Both the position numbers and the translations under genes were made by a program. The notes beneath the pieces were generated by a model. It did no database searches and had not been told where the DNA came from. It saw only the letters and a list, made by a program, of their open reading frames with translations. Shown here one piece after another: positions 33,054 through 42,794 of a stretch of 64,000 bases of DNA. This DNA comes from Spirochaetae bacterium HGW-Spirochaetae-2 (lineage in GTDB: Bacteria > Spirochaetota > Spirochaetia > Sphaerochaetales > Sphaerochaetaceae), in assembly GCA_002839355.1 (NCBI GenBank), contig PGXW01000005.1:1-64000 (forward strand), read 5' to 3'. How positions within the stretch are numbered: position 1 is the first letter of the stretch; the number at the start of each line of letters is the position of its first letter.

Positions 33054-34163
33054 ATGAGGATACTGGTAACCGGCTCAAACGGCTTCGTGGGGAAGAACCT
33101 CAGCGCCGAGCTGAGAAGCAAGGGGTACGAGGACCTGTACCTCTACGACCTTGACACCGACCCTGTATTGCTTGACTCCTATACCAAGGATTGTGAGTTC
33201 GTGTTCCATCTGGCCGGGGTGAACCGGCCGAAGGAACAGGAAGAGTTCATGCAGGGCAACTTTGGTTTCACCGATACCTTGCTTACCTCCTTGAAGAAGA
33301 ACAACAATACCTGTCCTGTTCTCATCACCTCCTCCATCCAGGCTGAGCTGGACAACCCATACGGCAGGAGCAAGAAGGCAGGGGAAGACCTGCTCTTCAG
33401 CTATGGAGATGAGACAGGGGCTCTTGTATACGTTTACCGCCTTCCCAATGTGTTCGGCAAGTGGTGCCGGCCCAACTACAACAGTGCGGTTGCCACCTTC
33501 TGCCACAACATCGCAAGGGATTTGCCCATCAAGGTCAATGACCCTGGGGTGGTCATGAACTTGGTCTACATAGATGATGTGCTGGACAGTTTCATGAATG
33601 CTCTGAAAGGGGAAGTGCTCAAGGAAGATGTTTATTGCAAGGTTCCCACGGTTCATACCGTGAAGCTGGGAAGGATTGTGGAGCTCCTTGAGGGATTCAG
33701 GGAGAGCCGAAACAATCTATCAGTACCTAATATGGCTTCCAGTTTTGAGAAGGTGCTCTACAGCACCTACCTGAGTTATCTGCCGGAGGACCGGTTCAGC
33801 TATCCCCTGAAGATGAACAGTGACGACCGTGGGTCCTTCACCGAGATTATCAGGACTGCAGAGCGTGGCCAGTTTTCGGTGAACATCTCGAGGCCCGGCA
33901 TCACCAAGGGGAACCACTGGCACCATACCAAGAACGAGAAATTCTTAGTGGTAAGCGGGAAGGGCCTGATCCAGTTCAGGAAGATTGGGACAGAGAAAGT
34001 AATAGACTACTATGTATCAGGCGAGAAGCTCGAGGTTGTGGACATACCCCCAGGCTATACTCACAACATCAGCAACCTGGGAGATACCGATCTGGTCACA
34101 TTCATGTGGGCCAATGAGCCGTTCAATCCGAACAAGCCGGATACGATATTCGAGAAGGTGTGA
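33054..34163 (+). CDS. capF: UDP-2-acetamido-2,6-dideoxyhexulose reductase
   Basis: Second enzyme of UDP-L-FucNAc synthesis (369 residues). The N-terminal two-thirds is an NADPH-dependent reductase (ILVTGSNGFVGKNL at residues 2-15; PYGRSKKAGED holds the YxxxK). The C-terminal 110 residues form a cupin with the metal-binding GNHWHHTKNEKFLVVSG. This two-domain build is characteristic of CapF. It starts two bases after capE. Confidence 0.93.
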   Translation: MRILVTGSNGFVGKNLSAELRSKGYEDLYLYDLDTDPVLLDSYTKDCEFVFHLAGVNRPKEQEEFMQGNFGFTDTLLTSLKKNNNTCPVLITSSIQAELDNPYGRSKKAGEDLLFSYGDETGALVYVYRLPNVFGKWCRPNYNSAVATFCHNIARDLPIKVNDPGVVMNLVYIDDVLDSFMNALKGEVLKEDVYCKVPTVHTVKLGRIVELLEGFRESRNNLSVPNMASSFEKVLYSTYLSYLPEDRFSYPLKMNSDDRGSFTEIIRTAERGQFSVNISRPGITKGNHWHHTKNEKFLVVSGKGLIQFRKIGTEKVIDYYVSGEKLEVVDIPPGYTHNISNLGDTDLVTFMWANEPFNPNKPDTIFEKV

Positions 34164-34168
34164 ATGTT

Positions 34169-35299
34169 ATGGATAAGATGAAGGTGATGACAATCCTTGG
34201 GACAAGACCCGAGATCATACGGCTCAGTGCAGTCATACAGAAGTGTGACCAGTACTTCAACCACATCCTGGTCCATACGGGACAGAACTGGGACTATACG
34301 CTCAACCAGGTGTTCTTCGAGGATCTGGGGCTGCGTGCCCCTGATTACTATCTGGAGAGTGTGGGTAAGGACCTGGGAGAGACAATGGGCAACATCATTG
34401 CCAAGAGCTATGAGGTCATCCAGAAGGAAAAGCCCGATGCACTGCTCGTATTGGGTGATACCAACAGTGCCTTGTCTGCCATCAGCGCGAAGCGCCTGAA
34501 GGTTCCCATCTTCCATATGGAGGCAGGAAACCGCTGCTGGGACTGGAACGTGAGCGAGATGATCAACCGAAAGATTGTGGACCATATCAGTGACATCAAC
34601 CTTCCGTACACAGAACACTCCAGAAGGTACCTGCTTTCCGAAGGGCTGGACGGCAAGACCATCTTTGTCACAGGCTCCCCGATGAGGGAAGTGCTGAACA
34701 ACCATATGCAGAAGATCCAGGAAAGCGATGTATTAGAGAAGTTGCATCTCAAGAAGAACAACTACATCCTAGTCTCAGCCCACAGGGAAGAGAACATCGA
34801 CAACGAGGAACATTTCCTTTCCCTGATGACTGCCATTAATGACATGGCTGAGACTTACCAGATGCCGGTCATCTACAGCACACACCCCAGGAGTAAGAAG
34901 TTCATTGAGCAGCGGAACTTCCAGTTCCATCCCCTGGTACAGAGTCTCAAGCCATTTGGGTTCCTGGACTACAACAAGCTACAGATGAATGCCTACTGTG
35001 TACTCTCTGACAGTGGAACCCTTAGCGAGGAGTCAGCAATGCTGGGCTTTGCAGGGGTGCTCATCAGGACCAGCACAGAACGGCCAGAGGTGCTGGATAA
35101 GGGAACTGTTGTGGTTGGAGGCATCACCACAAAAGACATCTCCCAGGCCTTGGAGATGGCAGTCTCCATGCGGGACAACCAAGAGAAGACGGAGATGCCG
35201 GACGATTACCATGACACCAATGTATCGGTGAAGGTGGTTAAGCTTATACAGAGTTATGCGAAGATTGTGAATGAGACGGTGTGGAATTGGAGGAAGTAA
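34169..35299 (+). CDS. capG: UDP-N-acetyl-L-fucosamine synthase (2-epimerase)
   Basis: Non-hydrolysing UDP-sugar 2-epimerase (376 residues) that completes UDP-L-FucNAc. GTRPEIIRL, LVHTGQNWDYTLNQVFFEDL and MEAGNRCWDWNVSEMINRK match the CapG/FnlC branch rather than WecB, whose ASN/HVEAGLRT wording differs. I start at the ATG giving MDKMKVMTILG, which fits family N-termini; a GTG nine bases upstream overlaps the capF stop. The three cap genes form one transfer unit. Confidence 0.9.
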   Translation: MDKMKVMTILGTRPEIIRLSAVIQKCDQYFNHILVHTGQNWDYTLNQVFFEDLGLRAPDYYLESVGKDLGETMGNIIAKSYEVIQKEKPDALLVLGDTNSALSAISAKRLKVPIFHMEAGNRCWDWNVSEMINRKIVDHISDINLPYTEHSRRYLLSEGLDGKTIFVTGSPMREVLNNHMQKIQESDVLEKLHLKKNNYILVSAHREENIDNEEHFLSLMTAINDMAETYQMPVIYSTHPRSKKFIEQRNFQFHPLVQSLKPFGFLDYNKLQMNAYCVLSDSGTLSEESAMLGFAGVLIRTSTERPEVLDKGTVVVGGITTKDISQALEMAVSMRDNQEKTEMPDDYHDTNVSVKVVKLIQSYAKIVNETVWNWRK

Positions 35300-35306
35300 T
35301 AGATTT

Positions 35307-36323
35307 ATGTATATTCAAGATAAATTGCTATCTATATGTATAACATCATATAACAGAGTCAATGAATTGAAGAGATGTATTGAGAGCATACGGACCAAAT
35401 ATCCTATAGATATTGAAATTGTGATTAGTGAAGATCATTCTGAGCAAAGGGAAATAATTCGCAGTTTAATTGAGGAATTAAAGAAGGAAACAACAATTGA
35501 ATTGAGATTTTATAGTAATAATGTGAATTTAGGTTATGATATGAACCTCTATCAATTAATTGCTTTAGCTAAAGGGAAATATATTCTTTTTCTTAGTGAT
35601 GATGATTCTTTGGTTGAGAATTCCTTAGATAAATATATTGAAATATTGAAAAGCGATGAATATAATTTAATCTTTACTCCATTTATCGAAGGAACAGTTA
35701 TAAAGAGATACTATAGGTCAGATTTTCCAATTATAAAGGGAGTTGAAAGCATTAATCAGTTCGTTTATGATTCGATTCTATTCTCAGGACTAACCTTTAG
35801 AAGAGAAAATATTGCAAATATTGAAGCTAATAGATTTCTAAATTGTAACTATTTTCAAGTTTATTTATTCATGTACTCAATGTTACTTTATAATTCAAAC
35901 TATTTTAATATTCCAATGATTCAATGTAATGGAGATGGGGAGAATGCATTTGGTAAAGCCACCTCTTCGATTGGAAATGATCTGCTCGCAGATAGAAAAT
36001 CTATTTATTCAAATCTCGAATTTCACAAGGGATTAATTAAAGTAATCGAAATTTTTGAAAAAGATTTTTCTATTGAGATTAAGAAATCCTTTGGAAAAGA
36101 ATACTCTCTCCGGGCATTTTCTGGAATGGCTTTTGCGAGAAAGCAAAGTATCTCAACGTATATTCGATATTGGAAAAAGCTGATCAATTTAGATATCTCT
36201 TTTTCCTCAATCCTTTATCTTTATCATTTTTTACTTCTGATTTTTGGTTATCAAATATCTAGTTTATTGATAAACATACCCAAGAAAATTCTTGTTAATT
36301 ATAGATCAAAGTGTTGTGAGTAA
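35307..36323 (+). CDS. glycosyltransferase family 2
   Basis: GT-A-type glycosyltransferase of about 338 residues. SICITSYNRVNELKRCIESI opens the nucleotide-binding fold and LFLSDDDSLVE carries the DxD metal site near residues 98-100. The C-terminal 70 residues are hydrophobic and may touch the membrane. It is strongly AT-rich. The start is the ATG giving MYIQDKL; a longer frame reads into capG. Donor and linkage are unknown. Confidence 0.85.
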   Translation: MYIQDKLLSICITSYNRVNELKRCIESIRTKYPIDIEIVISEDHSEQREIIRSLIEELKKETTIELRFYSNNVNLGYDMNLYQLIALAKGKYILFLSDDDSLVENSLDKYIEILKSDEYNLIFTPFIEGTVIKRYYRSDFPIIKGVESINQFVYDSILFSGLTFRRENIANIEANRFLNCNYFQVYLFMYSMLLYNSNYFNIPMIQCNGDGENAFGKATSSIGNDLLADRKSIYSNLEFHKGLIKVIEIFEKDFSIEIKKSFGKEYSLRAFSGMAFARKQSISTYIRYWKKLINLDISFSSILYLYHFLLLIFGYQISSLLINIPKKILVNYRSKCCE

Positions 36324-37173
36324 TAATCAATTGGAAAGAAAAATTGCTGCAGGAATTGTACTTTATAATCCGGATATTTCCCGATTGCAGCAGAATGTTG
36401 AAACTATAGTTCCTCAAGTCGAAAAACTATATATTATTGATAATAATTCAAAAAATATTGAACAAGTAGAACACACTCTCAAAGATTATAAGAAAATTAT
36501 ATTTCTTAGGAATTTTGAAAACCTTGGAATCGCTCAAGCCTTGAATCAGATTAGTCTAAAAGCATATCAAGCTGGCTTTGAATGGTTATTAACACTGGAC
36601 CAAGATACTGTTTGTCCTCATGATTTAGTTGCGAGTTATATTCCATATATTGATGATGATTTTGTAGGAATAATATGTCCTCAATTCAAGATTGTAGGAC
36701 AGAAGACAAAGCTAGTAGATAAGGAAACAATACCTTTGGAGACTGTTGAATTATGTATTACTAGTGCGAGTCTTACACGTCTTTTGGTTTGGGATTTTAT
36801 TGAAGGATATAATAATTGGTTGTTTATAGATGGTGTAGATTATGACTATTGTATTAGAGTGCGTAGAGCAGGATATAAAATTCTCCGTGTTAATCATGCT
36901 GTGATTGATCATCAGGTAGGTGATCCTGAGTTAATAAAATTGCCTTTTGGGCTGTCAATAAAGATTTATAATCACTCCGATTTTCGTAATTATTATATAG
37001 TGAGAAATAATATATATTTATTGAAAACGTATTGGAAAGAGCTACATGGTTTTGGGTGGGTATTCAGATTGATATATTTTGAAATTCTTAAAATTCTATT
37101 TGAGAAAAATAAAATAAAAACAATCAAGTCGATTCTTAAAGGTTTAAGAGACGGGTTTTTCAATTTATGTTGA
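36316..37173 (+). CDS. glycosyltransferase family 2, rhamnosyltransferase-like
   Basis: Predicted GT-A transferase of about 285 residues. AAGIVLYNPDISRLQQNVE, LYIIDNNSKN and LLTLDQDTVCP are typical of the RfbN/WbbL-type rhamnosyltransferases, and IDGVDYDYCIRVRRAGYKI is the acceptor-side motif. With dTDP-L-rhamnose genes in the locus, rhamnose is a reasonable donor. No ATG fits; I take a GTG overlapping the previous stop, though TTG codons on either side are possible. Confidence 0.82.
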   Translation: MSNNQLERKIAAGIVLYNPDISRLQQNVETIVPQVEKLYIIDNNSKNIEQVEHTLKDYKKIIFLRNFENLGIAQALNQISLKAYQAGFEWLLTLDQDTVCPHDLVASYIPYIDDDFVGIICPQFKIVGQKTKLVDKETIPLETVELCITSASLTRLLVWDFIEGYNNWLFIDGVDYDYCIRVRRAGYKILRVNHAVIDHQVGDPELIKLPFGLSIKIYNHSDFRNYYIVRNNIYLLKTYWKELHGFGWVFRLIYFEILKILFEKNKIKTIKSILKGLRDGFFNLC

Positions 37174-37313
37174 TTCATTGATTAGAAGCTGGTTTCCTGC
37201 AAATAATCTTTGTATTAAGATGGAAAATGAAATTCTATTTTAGGTTTATGCTATTACCATTAACCTGCCTGCTCGCTATCTCCAGTCAAATAACTAAAAT
37301 TGTAAGGTGATTT

Positions 37314-38444
37314 ATGAAAGGCCTATTTCTTGTTTACTCAAAGATAGATTATAAAAATCCTACAGGAATAGAAAAAAAAATCATATCACAAATCAAAGTT
37401 TTTAATAAATCAGGAATTGAATGTGAACCCTATGTACTTGGAAATAGAAATCTTTCAATATTACAGCGTGTTCTATTTATCCTTCCCTATACGAGAGGAA
37501 GAATCTGTTGGAAGTATGAATCAATATTTAAAGATATTGATTTTATATATTTTCGTAGGGGTGCAACTTTTTGTCAAGAAATGCGAAACTTTTTTAAAGA
37601 AATTAAGCAAAGGAATCCGAACATAAAGATAATTCTTGAGATTCCCAGTTACCCTTATGATAAAGAGATTAATAGTATCGGTACTAAAGCTTTATTATTC
37701 AAAGAGAAATTTAATAGAAAGCATTTGAAAGGATTAATTGATTGTATTGCAGTTGCAAGTCACATAAATTACGATAGAATTTGGGGTGTCAGAGCACTTT
37801 CATTCATTAATGGAATCGATATTGGAGCAATTAAACCTCGAAATATTAATATTAAATCAAGCTGTCTAAATTTACTATGTATTGGAATTTTCTCACCTTG
37901 GCATGGATACGAACGCATTATATATGGATTAAAGGAGTATTATTGTTCAGACCAACAGCATGAGGTGATTTTACATTTTGTTGGCGATGGACCAGAGAAA
38001 TTTCGATATGAAGATTTAGCTAGGAAATTTAATCTTACAGATTATGTTGTATTTCATGGAAAATTAAACCATCGTGCTCTTGATGAGATATATAATTATT
38101 GTGATGTTGCAATAGCTTCTCTTGGCATGTACAAATTGGATATTAACGTTCAAAATTCTTTAAAGACAAGAGAATATTTAGCTAAGGGAATGCCGATTGT
38201 AACGGGATGCCCGATTGACTATACTTTATTACATAACCTTAAGTATATCTATGAAGTGTCAAATGACGATTCGCCTATTAATATCAGTGGAATAGTTGAT
38301 TTTTTCATAAATATAAAATCACAAAAATCTATTTATGAAATATCTGATGAAATTAGAGAGTATGCAAAAAAATATGCTGATATCGAGTTGTCGTTTAAAC
38401 CAGTTATTGAATATCTAAAGGAATCGGATGAATATATTCATTAA
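37314..38444 (+). CDS. glycosyltransferase family 4
   Basis: GT-B-type glycosyltransferase of 376 residues. The donor-binding half shows LLCIGIFSPWHGYERII, LHFVGDGPEKFRYEDLA, VVFHGKLNHRALDEIYNYCD and SLKTREYLAKGMPIVTG, with the family's glutamate in the last stretch. It is very AT-rich. It overlaps the polymerase gene by 17 bases. The 140 bases before it contain no gene. Confidence 0.86.
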   Translation: MKGLFLVYSKIDYKNPTGIEKKIISQIKVFNKSGIECEPYVLGNRNLSILQRVLFILPYTRGRICWKYESIFKDIDFIYFRRGATFCQEMRNFFKEIKQRNPNIKIILEIPSYPYDKEINSIGTKALLFKEKFNRKHLKGLIDCIAVASHINYDRIWGVRALSFINGIDIGAIKPRNINIKSSCLNLLCIGIFSPWHGYERIIYGLKEYYCSDQQHEVILHFVGDGPEKFRYEDLARKFNLTDYVVFHGKLNHRALDEIYNYCDVAIASLGMYKLDINVQNSLKTREYLAKGMPIVTGCPIDYTLLHNLKYIYEVSNDDSPINISGIVDFFINIKSQKSIYEISDEIREYAKKYADIELSFKPVIEYLKESDEYIH

Positions 38445-39642
38445 CTATAATAGTATGATCGGTGCCTCTATTGTTGCATTTTTTTCAATAGCTCCGTTGA
38501 AATATTTTTTTAATAGTTTATTTCCGGATAGGGTTTCGACACTATTAATTGGTTCCATTTGTTACATACCGATGTTAGTAGCCTTTACTCTAAGAAAGAA
38601 AAATATTCCGTTTAGATTTTTGGGATTGTTTGCGTTTGTTTCTATTACATTTTTAATTTCTCTTATTTTACATCCAGAATACTCCGATTATTATTCATCA
38701 CCAATAGGATTTAATGCAGCTGTATTAACATTTTCTTCGTCAATTTTTGGGTATTTATTTGTTGAGATTTCCGATGATTCAGTAGAATTTGGGAAATGTA
38801 TATATATTGCTGCTATTTTAAATTTTATTTTTTATCTTTGGTTAGTTATTGGATTTCTCCCGACTAGGATTTGGATTACAATAGATTCCACTGGGAGGCA
38901 ACATGCCTCTTATTATAGTATGTCTTTTAGCTATGGGATGTTGTTTCCTGTTTTAGTTTTTTTGAAAGAATGGATTGTGAAACGGAACCTTATTGATTTA
39001 ATCGGTGCAATAACTGGGCTTATAAGCATAGTATTATTTGGATCTCGTGGAGCCTTATTATGTTTAATAATTTTTGGTGTACTATATTGGATATTTATCT
39101 TGGGGGTAAAAAGAAAAATTATAATTTTTTTTACGTTACTTATATTTCTTATATTCATTGCATTCATTTGGAAAGATATCTTGGAATATTTGGCGGCTTT
39201 ATTCCCTACATCAAGAACTTTGGAATTGTTATCAGGGGGGCTCCTGTATATTAATGATCGCAACAGTATTTGGATAGAAGCTATCGAGTATATCTTAAAG
39301 AATCCGTTTGGATATGGTCCAATGGCAGATCAGTACTTATTAGGTGAATATTCTCATAATGTTGTAATAGAATTGATGATAACTTTTGGGGTGATTCCTG
39401 GAATAGCGTTGCTTATATTTTTTATGATAAAATCGATGCATATTCTAACAAATCCTATAGAAAAGGAAAATAAACTGATATTTATGATATTCTTTTCTAT
39501 AGTAGTTGGGAAATTATTGTTTTCAAGTTCTTTTTGGTACGAAACATATTTATGGACATGTATAGCACTATTTCATAAATATCGTAAGCGCCATTCAATT
39601 GCCAATATGAAACACCCCTCCTATCGATCTATGATCTTATAA
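38428..39642 (+). CDS. wzy: O-antigen/polysaccharide polymerase (Wzy-like)
   Basis: Membrane protein of 404 residues with about eleven hydrophobic helices and a long external loop, the layout of Wzy polymerases and O-antigen ligases. SHNVVIELMITFGVIPG, preceded by NPFGYGPMADQ, matches the conserved C-terminal loop (GxG...HN) of the Wzy_C/O-antigen ligase family. It would join undecaprenyl-linked repeat units in the periplasm. Sequence conservation in this family is low; a ligase (WaaL) role is the alternative. Confidence 0.8.
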   Translation: MNIFINYNSMIGASIVAFFSIAPLKYFFNSLFPDRVSTLLIGSICYIPMLVAFTLRKKNIPFRFLGLFAFVSITFLISLILHPEYSDYYSSPIGFNAAVLTFSSSIFGYLFVEISDDSVEFGKCIYIAAILNFIFYLWLVIGFLPTRIWITIDSTGRQHASYYSMSFSYGMLFPVLVFLKEWIVKRNLIDLIGAITGLISIVLFGSRGALLCLIIFGVLYWIFILGVKRKIIIFFTLLIFLIFIAFIWKDILEYLAALFPTSRTLELLSGGLLYINDRNSIWIEAIEYILKNPFGYGPMADQYLLGEYSHNVVIELMITFGVIPGIALLIFFMIKSMHILTNPIEKENKLIFMIFFSIVVGKLLFSSSFWYETYLWTCIALFHKYRKRHSIANMKHPSYRSMIL

Positions 39643-39683
39643 AGGGAAGTGACGGTAATAATTGGCTGAACCGGCTTTGTTTT

Positions 39684-39715
39684 ATTAAAGATTTCTCGTT
39701 AGGGTAAATCTTAAT
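39684..39715 (+). terminator. hairpin after the polymerase gene
   Basis: ATTAAAGATTT and AAATCTTAAT pair with one bulge around an 11-base loop, 42 bases after the polymerase stop. There is no long T-tract, so termination may be weak. Confidence 0.4.
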
Positions 39716-39825
39716 AGTCGTACCTAATTTCATCAATGATGAAGACATCGGTTTATTTAATCCGGTCTTAATTGGAGGCTTCTGAACAACCCCTGTTTTC
39801 AGGTTGAAGGTATTTCAGCCTGTTT

Positions 39826-40440
39826 CTACACCAAAACCAAGCGAATATTACTGTAGCCAAACAGCCACAAAAAAGAGACAAAAAGATCCTTTACGATCTT
39901 TTTCAGGTTCATTGCCAGGATAACCATGGCAATGGTGCTTCCACTGGTACTGTCCAGCTTGGCCCTTACCCTATCGAGTGTATATGTACGCTTCGCAACC
40001 CCAAAGACCCCTTCAATCGGAATCCTGTCAATCTCATCCTGTCGTGATTCCCTGAGCAGTGCCCTATACGCTTCCTTGTCCTTGGGAGGCCTTCCAAGCG
40101 GAGGGCCTCCAAGGCGGATGCCAAGCTTCTTGCAGTAGCTGAGATTCTCTCTGGTCCGGTAGATCTTGTCAGCATGGACCGAGACCGGATAATAGCCGAA
40201 TCTTCTCTTGTATTCTCCAATGTGCTCTTTGAGCTTGCCACCTTCATTATATGGTTCCCATTCCAGGGTTTCCAGAAAAGTATAGCCATCTGCCTTCGAC
40301 ACTGATATCTTTGCACCAAACTCCACAGGGGCCGTCACCTTCCCCCTGATGATGGGACGGACATGGGGCTGGGAGATGCTGACAATCCTGTTCTCAATCT
40401 TGTGCTTGCGCTGGGAGAACATCTCCTGTTGCTGGCGATA
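39826..40440 (-). pseudogene. IS5-family transposase, C-terminal fragment
   Basis: The last 200 or so residues of a DDE transposase on the minus strand. VSVHADKIYRTRENL carries the second aspartate and DRIPIEGVFGVAKRTYTLDR the final glutamate of the catalytic triad; the tail ILAMNLKKIVKDLF is typical. The reading frame continues upstream of its first ATG through YRQQQE to about 40440, where it joins an rfbH fragment, so the N-terminal half and one end of the element are gone. No terminal repeats are recognisable. It is not able to move on its own. Confidence 0.8.
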
Positions 40441-40925
40441 TGTCCAGCATCAATGAATGCTCTAAGCACCAATGTGGCTCTGATATGCAAGCCGCTATAG
40501 GCGTTGCTCAGATGGAGAAGTTGCCTCAGTTCATCGAGATGAGAAAGGCCAATTTCAAGGCTTGGTCGGAAGGTTTTGCCAGATTCGAGAAATATTTCAT
40601 CCTGCCGTATGCCACCGAGCATTCAGATCCTTCTTGGTTTGCGTATCCTGTCTCTGTCAGGGAGAATGCTCCATTTACAAGGACCGAACTGACCAACCAT
40701 CTGGCGATGAAAGGAATTGAGACAAGGAATCTGTTTGCAGGCAACATCACCAAGCAGCCTGCATATCTGGATATCGAGAAGCGAGTAGTGGGATCTTTGG
40801 AGAACACTGATTTTGCAATGAACAACACCTTCTTCTTGGGGACTTTCCCGGGTATGAAGTCGGAAATGATACACTACTCGCTTGAAGCAATTGCGGATTT
40901 TCTTAAGGACGTTCTGAATACTTGA
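40441..40925 (+). pseudogene. rfbH/ddhC (CDP-4-keto-6-deoxyglucose 3-dehydrase) C-terminal fragment
   Basis: From about 40480 the protein reads DMQAAIGVAQMEKLPQFIE, ILPYATEHSDPSWFAYPVSV, RNLFAGNITKQPAYLDIE and NNTFFLGTFPG, the C-terminal 145 residues of RfbH, a PLP enzyme for 3,6-dideoxyhexose synthesis. The first two-thirds, including the cofactor site, is absent, and the 5' end abuts the IS5-type fragment. No rfbF or rfbG partners are seen. This is a relic of an earlier sugar pathway in the locus. Confidence 0.85.
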
Positions 40926-41000
40926 AATATGATGTCTATTATTACAAAGACAGAGTATGGCCGAGAATTTTTCTGGAGTATTTGAAGTGAGGAGAATGAT

Positions 41001-41885
41001 ATGAAAGGAATCATCCTAGCCGGCGGAGCTGGTACCCGTCTCTATCCCTTGACCATGGTGACCAGCAAACAGCTGCTTCCCATATATGACAAGCCGATGA
41101 TCTATTATCCCTTGTCCACCCTGATGCTTGCAGGCATCAAGGATATCCTCATTATCTCCACACCCGATGATACCCCTCGCTTTGAGCATCTCCTGGGTGA
41201 CGGTAGCCAGTTCGGCATCAATCTCTCCTACAAGGTCCAACCATCCCCGGATGGGCTTGCCCAGGCTTTCTTGCTGGGAGAAGAATTCATTGGCTCGGAT
41301 ACCTGTGCCATGGTTCTGGGAGACAACATCTTCTACGGCAATGGATTTTCTCCCTTGCTCAGGAAAGCGGTGGCTGACGCGGATTTGGGGAAGGCCACCG
41401 TGTTCGGATACTACGTGCAAGATCCCGAGCGCTTCGGGGTCGTCGAGTTCGATGATTCGGGCAATGTCGTATCTGTTGAGGAGAAGCCGAAGCAACCGAA
41501 GAGCAACTACGCCATCACCGGTCTGTACTTCTATGACCAGCGGGTGGTAGAGCTCGCCAAGCAGGTGAAACCTTCGGTACGGGGGGAGCTTGAGATCACC
41601 GACCTAAACAGGTTGTATCTGGAAGAGGGGGACCTGAAGGTCCAGTTGCTCGGCCGAGGGTTTGCCTGGCTGGACACAGGTACCATGGAAAGCTTGGTTG
41701 ATGCAGCGGATTTCGTGCGCATGATCGAGAAACGGCAGGGCATCAAGATCTCAGCCCCTGAGGAAATTGCCTATAGGAATGAATGGATCAATCGTGAGAA
41801 ACTGTTGGAAAGTGCCTCTCGTTATGGAAAGAGTCCCTACGGGGAACATCTGAAACAGGTTGCGGAAGGCAAGATTCACTATTAG
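41001..41885 (+). CDS. rmlA: glucose-1-phosphate thymidylyltransferase (copy 1)
   Basis: Makes dTDP-glucose from dTTP and glucose-1-phosphate, the first step to dTDP-L-rhamnose (294 residues). [11 protein letters not shown] near the N-terminus, [17 protein letters not shown] and VLGDNIFYG are classical. GAGGAG precedes the ATG. It leads a tight rmlADBC operon of GC-balanced genes. A diverged second copy is at 52305. Confidence 0.96.
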   Translation: MKGIILAGGAGTRLYPLTMVTSKQLLPIYDKPMIYYPLSTLMLAGIKDILIISTPDDTPRFEHLLGDGSQFGINLSYKVQPSPDGLAQAFLLGEEFIGSDTCAMVLGDNIFYGNGFSPLLRKAVADADLGKATVFGYYVQDPERFGVVEFDDSGNVVSVEEKPKQPKSNYAITGLYFYDQRVVELAKQVKPSVRGELEITDLNRLYLEEGDLKVQLLGRGFAWLDTGTMESLVDAADFVRMIEKRQGIKISAPEEIAYRNEWINREKLLESASRYGKSPYGEHLKQVAEGKIHY

Positions 41886-41894
41886 GATGGTGTC

Positions 41895-42794
41895 ATGACG
41901 ATTCTTATCACAGGAGCCAAGGGGCAGCTTGGCAATGAGCTTTGCAAGATACTGGGGGAAGGTGCCTCCGAACGGGGGAATCTTCCCCCGTTGTGTGATG
42001 GGTGCACCGTAATTGGTGTCGATGTCGATGAGCTGGACATCACCTCATCCGATGCCGTCGATGCTTTTTTCTCCACCCAGAAACCGAATCTTGTCTTCAA
42101 CTGTGCAGCCATGACCAATGTGGATGGCTGCGAAGGCAACGAAGATGCCGCCTATCTGGTGAATGCCATCGGGCCCAGGAATCTCGCACTTGCCTGCGAG
42201 AGGCATGATGCTCGTTTGTTGCACGTCTCCACTGACTACGTGTTCGCAGGGGATGGTTCGAAGCCCTATGTGGAGACCGATGAGCCAGCACCCAATACTG
42301 CCTATGGGCGGACCAAGCTTGCAGGTGAGCGATTCGTGCTTGATAACTGCAAAGACAGCTGCATCTGCCGCACAGCCTGGCTCTACGGGTATGTGGGAAA
42401 CAACTTCGTGAAGACGATGATCCGTCTTGCCAGGCAAAACGGTTTTCTTACCGTAGTCGATGACCAGGTGGGCAATCCCACCAGCGTCGTCGACTTAGCT
42501 TGGCAAATGGTGCTGCTGGCAGCCTCACAGGAGACCGGTATCTTCCATTGCACCTGCAACGGGGAGGAAGTGAGCTGGAATGCCTTTGCCAAGAGGATTG
42601 TGGCTAAGGCAGGACTTGATGTTGAGGTGAAAGCCTGCACTACGGCTGAGTTCCCCAGACCAGCAAAGAGACCTGCCTATTCGGCATTAGAGAACAAGCA
42701 TCTGAGAGATACCATTGGTGACAGCATGCGTGACTGGGAGGAAGCCCTGGACAGCTTTCTTGAGCATTACCTTGAACAGGAGGATCAGCAATGA
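41895..42794 (+). CDS. rmlD: dTDP-4-dehydrorhamnose reductase
   Basis: Final NADPH-dependent step of dTDP-L-rhamnose synthesis (299 residues). ITGAKGQLGNEL is the cofactor motif; HVSTDYVFAGDG and the YGRTKLAGE tyrosine-lysine pair are conserved, as is TAWLYG. It overlaps rmlB by four bases. Confidence 0.95.
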   Translation: MTILITGAKGQLGNELCKILGEGASERGNLPPLCDGCTVIGVDVDELDITSSDAVDAFFSTQKPNLVFNCAAMTNVDGCEGNEDAAYLVNAIGPRNLALACERHDARLLHVSTDYVFAGDGSKPYVETDEPAPNTAYGRTKLAGERFVLDNCKDSCICRTAWLYGYVGNNFVKTMIRLARQNGFLTVVDDQVGNPTSVVDLAWQMVLLAASQETGIFHCTCNGEEVSWNAFAKRIVAKAGLDVEVKACTTAEFPRPAKRPAYSALENKHLRDTIGDSMRDWEEALDSFLEHYLEQEDQQ

